Source: Neurospora crassa OR74A
Lineage: Eukaryota; Ascomycota; Sordariomycetes; Sordariales; Sordariaceae
Direction of reading: 5' to 3'
DNA length: 64,000 nucleotides
Assembly (NCBI RefSeq): GCF_000182925.2
Contig: NC_026502.1
Span: forward strand, 434,001-498,000
Shown piece after piece: positions 36,506 to 45,832 of this stretch. The first letter of the stretch is position 1. Each line of letters opens with the position of its first letter. The position numbers and the translations under genes are program-made. The notes beneath the pieces are model-generated. The model worked only from the letters and a program-made list of their open reading frames with translations, made no database searches and had not been told where the DNA came from.

Positions 36506-38087
36506 ATGCTGGTTTCCATGCCTCATGGTATCCTCCCTTTTTCATCTCAAGCTTCCATCCAAGGTCGTTGCGGGCGCGACGCGCGTCGCAAAGGTAAGTT
36601 TCTTTTTTCTCTCCCTTTTTCACTGTCTTCAAACTGCATGGCCCTGACATCGTCCGGCGCTGTTTTTCCCTCCCTTTTTTTTGTCCATGTGCGCACTCAC
36701 TGTGGTGTTTTTGTGCCCTCTCTTGACCCGTGTTTCCATTCGTCGGCTCATTTTCTTCTTTCTTTCTTCTTTTGCGTTTGGAAGCTCTTCGCCACTACGT
36801 TTGCATCCTTCAGGCTAGCAGTCATTACAACCATCAAGTGTTGAATGCCGATTATGATTGATCCTCCTCACGTGTACCTACCTCTAGTTGCTCGACCTTC
36901 AATCGCATGTCTTACCATCCCTCTCATTTCATTCAGTCAACTCAACCGTCTTCCTTGAGTCCCGAAGCTCAACCTCCAAGCCATCCTCCTGGGCGATCAT
37001 CACGATGCTCTCTAACCCGAGCCCTTGACCTCAACTGCCGAGCCAATCCATGTCCTTCCTACCGCCCAAGCACTCTTGCCCTGCCATGCCCGCCCCCCTC
37101 TCTCCCTCTCTTTTCACTGATCGAACCACCATCCCGATTCTTCCCTCATCCATTTATCTGTATGACTGTCATTGATTGTTTCTTTGTGTCATTCTTCAAT
37201 TATCTCATTACTTCCATTGCTTCATGCTAACATATCTCAGAGCCGAGTGAAGAAGCCGAAGCCGAAGAAGACTGCGCTGGTACGTATATTTCGTCTGTTC
37301 GGATTTGAAGAGCTCTCACTCCTTGGCAGTCAACGTGTAACTAACTGTTATGCAGCAGAGATTGATGGTAAACACCAACAACAACGCAATTCAGGTTTAT
37401 GTGCAAGCTGGCTAATATAGGTCAAATGGCGCCTAGGCTCAAAGCAAGGAGGTATGTATGATACGATACAGGGCTATCAACCCAGCGAGTGCTTATATGT
37501 TCCTGTCGGCTAACGATATTGAAGAGTCTTCAGAAGCGCACGGACGAGCAGCTGGTGGTAGTCCAGGTAAGTAAATTCTAGGTTATCATCGGTATAATCT
37601 ACGTATATGAGCTTGTTACTGATAGGTACTTTTATGTTACCTGTTTTTTAGAACCTGACGGCCAAGATCAAAGAAAAAAAGGCGAAGTAGGCAGCCGAGC
37701 TGGCCAAAGATCTGGAGAAACTCAGGAGCGAAAACGATAAGCACAAGGTAACTTCATACCAACTTCGATTTGAATACCTTACAGGCACATGCAATTATCA
37801 GAAGTGATTACTGATTTTACTATGATTCCAATTAGGCCCTCAAGGACCAGACTGCCGCTGCTCTTTCAGCCGAGGGGCTGGCTGCTTCACTCCAGGCCGA
37901 TAACGAAGTAAGTACTCACATTTATTGTATTAAACTTCTTGCCAAAGACATTTAGAGTTTAACACCAAGCTAGGCAATGCTTGAAGCCGCCGTTCCTGAC
38001 GCTTCTCCCACTCCTGGTGCTGGAACTACGCACAAGAGAGTCAGAAACGCTGATTCGGGCGTCGGCAGCTCGGTGGATTCGATTTAA
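36506..38087 (+). CDS. Multi-exon coiled-coil protein with in-frame TAG
   Basis: A chain of exons whose phases all agree: 36506-36593, 37241-37279, 37356-37367, 37421-37451, 37527-37566, 37652-37747, 37836-37907, 37974-38087. The last four are firm, with good donors and acceptors and strong coding character: a heptad-rich coiled coil (RTDEQLVVVQ, AAELAKDLEKLRSENDKHK, ALSAEGLAASLQADNE) followed by a polar tail ending SVDSI and TAA. The early exons, especially the 12-nt one and the 647-nt intron, are doubtful; an alternative start is the ATG at 37426. Exon 37652-37747 contains a TAG at 37688-37690. Either the gene is broken, or the acceptor is that TAG itself, giving an exon at 37691-37747 in the same frame. 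Function unknown. Confidence 0.45.
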
Positions 38088-39387
38088 TTATTTATTTATG
38101 TAGTTAGTATGATGGGGTCACCACCCCCGAAGCTGGCCCCGAGGCCCCCACAAAGGATCTTGAGGGCTACAGAATGAAAAACGACTGTCGAACATGGATG
38201 TCTGTATATAGCTGGTTGGGTTCAGTTTATATTGCCAGAGTCCGTATAACAGACCAACACAACGCTTCTGCAAAACTATAGCATGGACCTTGTTCTGGAC
38301 AAAATAGTTAAGACCTTTGACAATATCCCTTGGGTATACTCCTACCACGCATCTAAGCGTCTTTACTATGTGTTTGTACTTGATTTCTAGGCAATTGCAA
38401 GATTGAAATGTCCCAGAGGGATTCTAGCCGAGCTGTATTTGAATTATTATAATGCCTATCACGACTTTGCAACAGCCTTTCTTCATTACAACGAGCGGTA
38501 CAGTACCGGACTGCAAAGGTCTCAATTGATTTGGTCATGGACGAGCATGGCGTAGAAACCGAGTTGCTACAGAGGGACCTCCCTGTCTGGGCTTATACAA
38601 TGTGAATATTTAACTTTGGTCAAGAAACGGCCCCTGCCCTGCTCACCGGCTAGGACCAACTCTATCCCGTGTCCAAAGGGAACTGTGGGGGGATGAGTGA
38701 CTCGCTGCCAGCTGCTGTGTTCAGTTCAATTCAGTTCGTTCCCTTTAGTTCAGAACCATTTAGTTCCTGAAAGGTTGCGTGATCTCCTGAGAGTCTGAGT
38801 CGAAAGTTCTTCCGTCTCGTCTGGAACCCACATGAGTTGAAATGTTGGAGAACCACTGCATCAATCGTGGCGCTTTTCCTCGTGCCGTCACCATTGTACT
38901 GGTATCAGGAAAGAAGGGTTGTATGTACTTTAGGAACCAAAGATAAACCGCATATTGCTCAGATTACAAAAGTGAATTTCCTACTATCGATAGAATTCGT
39001 GGTAGGTGGTAGTTAGTGTAGGTACCTAGGTAGGTAAGTAGGTAGGTAGGTATCGTGTCAGTCAAGACATGGATAGATAGGTAGGTAGGTAGGATGGCTT
39101 GAACGTTTCGGGCAGGAACTGAAGAAAGCTGATTGACTTGCCAGGCAGGGTATGTCGTCCATGATAAGATTGATGCCGAGACATACCTTGCGTTGCAGTC
39201 TGATATCACTGCTCGTTATCGTAAGAAAGTGGCCGTTACGAAACTGTGATGCTTGGGGGTTACGACAATTGGAAACGGTGTTGGATAGAGTCCCTTGTGC
39301 ATATTCCTATCCAAAAATCACCTAACACTCTACATTCATGTTAGAAGTGTATGTGATAATGACGGTTGGATGCACGAAAAGTAGGAG

Positions 39388-39474
<87 letters not shown>

Positions 39475-40341
39475 CGCGGACCCAGGTCCAAGTGGTAGAC
39501 GCTGGCCACACGCGCAAAGCGAGGAAGACCATGTGCAACTGCGAGATGGTACCTACCTACCTAAGGTATCCATGTCATTGGGATCCCATACGTCAGCGGC
39601 TTCGTACCTAGACAAGAGACCTAGACATCGGTATGTAGGTGAGGTGCCTGGTGGATATCTACGGGAGCTTTGACTGACATGATGAAGTAGAGGTACCTAG
39701 GTAGTGAAGACGCTGCCCAATCGGTGTATGTGACATGCACTCACTGGTGATAAAGGACACAGAGAGGTACCTACGAAGACGCCACCCTATCGAATTATGG
39801 TCCAATCACGGACGGACGGACGATCAGTTACGGTTACTACCTACCTACCTGTAAGTAAGGTACCTACCTACCTACGTGAGTTGTTTCCCCTGGGGTGGAC
39901 GGATCGCCAATGCAACTGGTTTGTCGGGTGCTGCTGATGCCAGGGTTCCAGTGGGTAGGTAGGTGGAGTGAAGGGGTGGTTATTTGGGAGACAGGACTAA
40001 GAAGACTAAGACAAAAACCTAGGTACCAAGAGAATACCTACCTTCAATAGCCTACTAACAACCATTGCTCTTTCTAAGTGTATATACAAGGAATGATGTC
40101 AAATGTTACCTCTAACTAGGTACTTATCTTGTCCAGGTGAACATTGACTTAATGAGCGTTGCCTACAAATGTGGTGCGCTGGCGTGGAGGACTGGACAGG
40201 AGGAAGAGGAGTGGAATGAGTTGGTTGTACTTTCTTGGTTCAACATGGTAATATCTTTTTGTTTTCTTACAACTCGACATATCTCCGTTTATTACTATTA
40301 TTATCATCACACATTGTTCATACATTCTCTTTTTTTCTCCT
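38088..40341. other. Intergenic, repeat-rich
   Basis: Convergent spacer between the coiled-coil gene and the ferroxidase gene. It holds dense TAGG/CCTA runs (about 39018-39095, 39551-39563, 39840-39875, 39955-39965), two exact TACCTAGGTA palindromes (39023, 39694) and a compound AT/AG microsatellite. No gene recognised. Confidence 0.55.
39389..39470 (+). repeat. Compound (AT)6(AG)35 microsatellite
   Basis: Six AT dinucleotides pass directly into 35 uninterrupted AG dinucleotides. It is the longest perfect dinucleotide array in the window. Noncoding. Confidence 0.97.
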
Positions 40342-42483
40342 TTATGCCCTCGTAATGGCATCAACATCCACCACCACCCCGTCTCCCTTCTTGCTCGTCG
40401 CCATTCCCACTCCATTGACGGCTTCCTCCTCACTTCCAAACGACAAAGCCTCCGACTCAACAGCCTCTGTCCCCCTTTTAACCCTGACAACACTTGCTGA
40501 CTTCCCTGCACTATCAACATCAACATCAGTATACACCCCCGACTCCGACCCCGATTCGCCAGCCGCAGCCGGGGACTTAGTCTTAACCATAGCAGCAGCA
40601 GTGTTAGACTCCCCCACCGGCTCCGAAAACCCATACCACGCCACCACCGCCACGCCTAGTATACCCGTAAAACAACTCATAGTCAAAGCCGCGATGCCTC
40701 CGCCCGTAAACCCCGCGGGGATCGGCTTAGGCGGGCTCGGTTGTCCGTCCAGCACCAACCACTGCGACAGATCATTTTTGTCTTTCCCACCCCGTCCCGC
40801 AGCGTTGCCCTCAAAGGGGATCGGATCCTGTCTATCCCTGCACGCAGCAAGATGGTCCGCGGGAAGGTTAATCGTTTGCTGCAGGACCGAAGGAGCTTCG
40901 ATAAACGTCACTGCCAATCCGCTGATCATGTGCCACTCGATGTGGCAGTGGAAGAGCCAGACGCCGGGGTTGTCGGCTTGGAACCGGATGACTGCGTTGC
41001 CGTTGGGTTCTACGACGAGGGTGTCGCGGCGCATTGGGGCCGTGTGGTTAGAGCCGTTGGATGTGGAGAAGGAGGATGTGGAGGAGGAGGAGGAGGAGGA
41101 GGGAGACCAAGTTCCTTCGTCGGCGCCAGAGCGGTGGAGGATCTGGAACTGGTGTCCGTGTAGATGGAAGGGGTGGCGGCCTGAGTCGAGGTTGTTGAGC
41201 ACGATTTGAACGATGGAGTTGTGCGAGAGGATGAATGGGTGGGTGTAGGTGCCGTAGATGGAGGGGTTGGTGGTCAGATCCATGTCCTGGGAAGAGGAGG
41301 AGTTGGGGGAGGAGAGGACGGTGTACAGAGTGGGCACGCGGGGAGGGACGTAGGTGATGTCGTTGAAGAAGGCGTAGTTGGCGCCGGAGGCGAGGTTGTT
41401 CATGGTTACGTTGAGGGTGATGGTTTGGTCGGGAGAAGGGAGGGTGGTGAGGTTGTCTTGGGGAAAGAGGAGAGTGTCGTCCAGGGGGGTGAGGGAGTCA
41501 AGGGGGGTAGGGAGGGGAAGGGGGGCGGTGGGGTTGTAGAGGAGGTAGCTGGTTACGTTGGTGTTGAGGCCTGGGGGGATGGTGTCGAAGAGGGTCTACG
41601 TTTGATGTTAGATATATGGCGAAAAGGAGGAGATGAAGGAAGAAAGGTGACTTACCGTGTCCATGCTGGCGATGATGGGAAAATTGCGGGAAGTTTCCTT
41701 CTTGGCCGTGAGGAGAAAGCTGCATCTCTGGGCGGCAGCCACGTAGACCATGTTTGTCTCGGTAGGATGGACGTAGACACCATCCATCTCCACGACGGTG
41801 ATGGTGTGGTCTTCAACCCAGATGTACTGACCCGCGAAAGCGCCAATGTTTGCGATGCGGAACAGGTAAGTCCTGTCGGGCACCATGGGCATGGTCAAGT
41901 TCTGAGTGTCGTTCATGAGGGCGGACTTGGGAACCGGCTCGGCTCCGGTTGGGTTGTACTTGCTCATGAAGCGAGGCTGCAGCAATGACATGCGGTCATG
42001 GTACCAATCCGAAACGGTGAGGACAAGCTCTTCATCGTACTCAAACGGGGCTTTGGGATCGTGAATGACGAGGGGTCCTCTGAACCCGTCGGGATATTGG
42101 CCTTTGTTGTGGGAGTGATACCAGTAGGTGCCTGGCTGGTCGACGGTGAAGTTGTAGGTGAAGCTGGCACCCGGGGGGATAGGACATTGTGTGACCATGA
42201 CAGGGCCGTCCATGTGGTTTGACCCGTTCATGAACAAGCCATGGAAGTGAAGGGAGGTGTCTTCATCACCGAGCGAGTTGTGGAGGTTGACGATGAGGCG
42301 ATCACCAACTTGGACATCTATCCTCGGAGGCGGCCATTGGTTGTTGATGCCAATGACCGGTCGCTCGGCCAGGCCGTCTGGATTGGCCGTGATCCATGAC
42401 ACGTTGAAGTCATAGACGACGGTGGCAGCATGTGCTGCTGCTGTGGTGAGGGAAAGAAGGGCGATCCGTGACAGTATCCTCAT
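40342..42483 (-). CDS. fet3: FET3-type multicopper ferroxidase
   Basis: Two exons, 42483-41656 and 41595-40342 (60-nt intron, phase 0), giving 693 residues. Fet3 oxidises Fe(II) to Fe(III) at the cell surface and hands it to Ftr1. Visible parts: signal peptide 1-20; copper-ligand motifs LHFHG (78-82), WYHSH (121-125), HPFHLHGH (417-424) and HCHIEWH (492-498); many N-glycosylation sequons; one membrane helix near 550-575; then a cytosolic tail. E182 in YNPTGAEP lies where yeast Fet3 has its iron-oxidation Glu, and D413 in NNLDSG matches the region of the third acidic iron residue, which separates ferroxidases from plain laccases. It is divergent from FTR1. The tail, over 100 residues, is longer than in yeast. 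Confidence 0.95.
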
Positions 42484-42560
42484 TGTGGGGGGCTTGTGAT
42501 GTCGGTCGACAGTGGCTGAATGTCGAACTTGAGACGGACGGACGTTGTCCGAGTAAGAAG

Positions 42561-42569
42561 ATCTGATAA
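42561..42569 (+). promoter_or_regulatory. ATCWGATAA iron-regulator (SRE) GATA site 1
   Basis: Exact match ATCTGATAA, 78 bp upstream of the ferroxidase ATG. This is the consensus bound by SRE/SreA/Urbs1-type GATA repressors of siderophore and iron uptake genes. Binding is inferred. Confidence 0.75.
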
Positions 42570-42584
42570 ACTTGGTCAAAAAAG

Positions 42585-42593
42585 ATCTGATAA
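42585..42593 (+). promoter_or_regulatory. ATCWGATAA iron-regulator (SRE) GATA site 2
   Basis: A second exact ATCTGATAA on the same strand, 24 bp from site 1, which makes a tandem pair suited to a two-zinc-finger GATA factor. It is preceded by G, as in the extended consensus. Confidence 0.75.
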
Positions 42594-43993
42594 AACCCAG
42601 GCTTGCCAAGTCAGTCAGTCAGTCAGTCAGTCAAGAGAAGTGGAAAGAGGGGAATTCGGAGCGGTGGGTCATCACTCAACACTTTCCCACCCGGGCACCG
42701 AGTGTCACCTCGGCCTCGGTCTTGGAAAGCCCAGCCCAGCCTCGTGGCATCATGAGTCAAGCAAGCAAGCAAGCTCCTCTTTCCGGTTCACAAGACCGAA
42801 CCCATTTTTTGCATGGCACAAGAATTATTGTTGTGATTGATTGACCGATCGAAATACTACATGTCTGGTTTCTCGGGTAAGTCCGTTGTACTGTGTAACA
42901 GCGGACAGAAAAGAACCTAGAGGTATGTAATGAACTGCCTGCGCATGGGACCCTTGGTGGTGGTGGTGTTCGAGGCCAGGCCCAGCCGGGTGGAAGGAGA
43001 GGAGAGCGGTGGAGAGGCATCGTCCGAAGCGCTTTATCTAATCAATCAATCTAGGGAACTGAGCTGAGGATCGTTCGAGATCTCCCCCCAGCTGCGCGAT
43101 ATATCATGTTAGCGTCATGGAGGTTTGCGCCGGGCCAATCGGTGGCTTTCATTCTCCTGCAGGGCCGATACAGTTGGATACACGCTCTGCTCTGCAGGTC
43201 CTGATGAATGCAGTATGGTAAATGCTAGAGTTTGGTGCCCAAGTTATATTACTATGGAAAGGCGTCCTAGCTGCTACATGTAAGCTGGTTAGTTAGGGCT
43301 GGTTCTGTCTTTACAAAAGATGGTTCTTTGCTCACCTTCAAAACTCCAGAGGTAACGCTCGAAATTTAGCAGGCAGAGTTGGGGAACAGACAGACAACGG
43401 GTATAGGTATGCTGGCAGAGGTTTAGGTAACATGATCAAGCTTTCCGGCTATTGCGGGGCGCGCTATAGTGGAAAAATTGCAAGGGTAGCATAAAAGACC
43501 CGCCCTTCCATTCTCCATACCACATGGCATCGAACCGGGTTATTTCCGGGTAACATAACCAAACAGCACAATCTGATATGGCAGCGCGCAAAGGAACAGT
43601 CAGTCCATGGCAGTATGCCGAGGTGACAGGAATACACTAGAGGTACGGTATGTATTAAATGAACAGAAAGGAACCAGGCAGTTGTGAGTAGGTACCTCTA
43701 GGTAAACTCCACGGCAAATGGACTGAGTGTGCACTTGACTTGACCGCTCGGTTGCTAACCAGCCGGTTCCTTCCTTCTTGGGAATGGGCATCAGACATCT
43801 CCTTCCTTGCTTGGCTCCATGGGCGCACAAGGTAGATGTTGTGTGTTCCATCCATGGGATGGCGGATGCCACTAGACCGTGACTATTCCTTTTCCATTTA
43901 TCGGGTGAAACAGGAAGTACGTACCACCTCGAGGTACACTAGACTAGACCAAGTCTAGAACCAAGTACAGTACCAGTGTTCCCTCTGCCGCTT

Positions 43994-44002
43994 TTATCAG
44001 AT
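43994..44002 (-). promoter_or_regulatory. ATCWGATAA iron-regulator (SRE) GATA site 3
   Basis: Exact ATCTGATAA on the minus strand, 152 bp upstream of the FTR1 ATG, also preceded by G. Confidence 0.75.
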
Positions 44003-44153
44003 CCTTACCTAGTTCTTTTTCCACTTCAGTCAGTTGCTTCTACTGCACCACTGCACCATCTTCTTCAACCACTTCTCTTCTCACCCTTCAACTAAGGGAA
44101 CCACCCGCCCGTCAGTCTCAGCCTGCTGCAGACCTGAAGACAGCCAAGCCAAC

Positions 44154-45482
44154 ATGCAACTCTTTTCCGTCCCCATCTTCCTCCTCGTCTTCCGCGAGAC
44201 CATCGAGACATCCATCATTGTCTCGGTCCTCCTCGTCTTTCTCAAGCAAACCCTCGCCTCCCCGTCGTCGTCATCATCTCCAGCAGAGGCAATAAGCCAT
44301 GCCGCCGCCACCGCTGCCGCTGCTGACGATGATGAACTCAAACATCCCTCCTCCTCCTCCACCACCAACAACAACTCCGATTCACCACAACAACAACCCG
44401 TAGTTGTTGATCTCCGTGTGTACAATGCCCTCCGCCGCCAAATCCTCCTTGGTACCGTCCTCGGCTTCATTCTGTGCATTGCCATTGGCGGCGCCGTCAT
44501 TGGCGTCTTTTACACCCTTGGCGTCAACAAGTGGGAGAGCTCGGGCGCAGAGCTCAACTGGGAAGGAGCATTTTGTCTCTTGGCCAGTGTGATTATCAGT
44601 GTGGTGGGCGCGGCGCTGTTGCGAGTGGGCAGGATGAAGGAGAAATGGAGGGGCAAGATGATTAAGGCTATGGAGGGGAAGGAGAAGAACAAGAAGAAGT
44701 CAAAGGGTGGGAGAGTTGCCGGGGGGGAGGAAGATATGGAGCGAGGAGAGACCGTGGAAAGACAACGTGGATGGTGGGTCAAGTTCAAGGCGTGGATGGA
44801 ACGATATGTCATGTTTATTCTACCCTTCGTGACGGTCCTGCGAGAGGGCGTGGAGGCGATTGTCTTTGTTGCTGGTGTGTCGTTCGCGGCGCCGGCGACT
44901 TCGATTCCGATTCCTGCCATTGTTGGCGTCATCGTGGGATCGTTGGTGGGGGTGGTTCTGTACAAGTGAGTTTCTCTTCCTCCCCCTCGTCGGCCTGAGC
45001 GGTAACTGATAATGTTCCTTCCCAGATTCGGATCCTCAACCAAATTGCAACTCTTTCTCGTCCTCTCGACATCTCTCCTCTACCTCGTCGCAGCTGGCCT
45101 CTTCTCTCGCGCAATCTGGGCCTTGGAGAGCCAGCAATGGGCCAAAGCCATCGGAAGTGATGCTGTGGAACTCGGTAGTGGCCCTGGATCCTACGATATT
45201 GACAAATCTGTCTGGCATGTGGACTGTTGCAGCCCGCAAGTGAACGGTGGAGGCGGTTGGGGCATTTTCAACGCCATCTTCGGCTGGACCAACTCGGCGA
45301 CATACGGCTCCGTTATTGGATACGACCTGTACTGGCTGGTTGTCATTGTGTCGTTCCTCGTCATGCGATACCGCGAGGTGAAGGGGAAATGGCCGTTGAT
45401 CCCACAGAAGACCGAGGTTGAAGATGGCAGCGAAAAGGGTAGCCTTTTTGGCAGGTTGAGCTGGAGAAAGGGCAGGGCTTGA
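44154..45482 (+). CDS. ftr1: High-affinity iron permease FTR1
   Basis: Two exons, 44154-44965 and 45026-45482 (60-nt intron, GTGAGT donor, phase 2), giving 422 residues. Ftr1 is the plasma-membrane Fe(III) permease that works only with the Fet3 ferroxidase encoded next door. The two REXXE iron-binding motifs are present in membrane helices: RETIE at 14-18 and REGVE at 230-234. About seven hydrophobic helices are visible. Two polar stretches stand out: a Ser/Ala/Asp/Gln-rich loop of about 50 residues after helix 1 (about 35-85), and a Lys/Glu-rich loop at about 170-207 ([11 protein letters not shown]). The start is the first ATG directly before the first helix, and the family has no cleaved signal. 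Confidence 0.96.
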
Positions 45483-45832
45483 GAATGTCTGTATTTGCAT
45501 CATGTATTGCAGGTCAAAGCCGCCGCGTGCGTGGCACAGAAGAAGGAAAAAAAAGGGGGGGTCATCTACATAAAAAAAAACTCAACAAGAAGAGAAATAA
45601 AAACAGATATTTTAAAACCAGTTGACGTGGCTCATCAGTGAACCCCCAGTGCTCTGCTAGATAAGATACAACTCCCGCCGTGTACGAATTGGATAGCACA
45701 CTGGTGAGATGGCGTCTTGCTCACTTCTATATTTTATCTATTTACCGGGTCATCAAGACAACTTTTGATCAAGCAATATGCCCTCATCTAAAACGCCATC
45801 TCATGCCAACCAACACTCTGTTCTTGATTTCC

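Larger units (their letters stand above)
42484..44153. promoter_or_regulatory. Shared divergent promoter of the iron-uptake pair
   Basis: The 1670 bp between the start codons of the ferroxidase (minus) and FTR1 (plus) contain no gene. Three exact ATCTGATAA sites flank the region, two near the ferroxidase and one near FTR1. A near match (TTATCTAAT) lies at 43034-43042. There is also a (CAGT)n run at 42610-42634. The layout is the one used by fungi to co-repress iron uptake in iron-replete cells. Confidence 0.8.

Noticed and set aside
40235-41209. A 324-residue plus-strand frame, and another at 41206-41988
   Set aside because: Both are antisense to the ferroxidase exon and arise from its base composition; no motifs.
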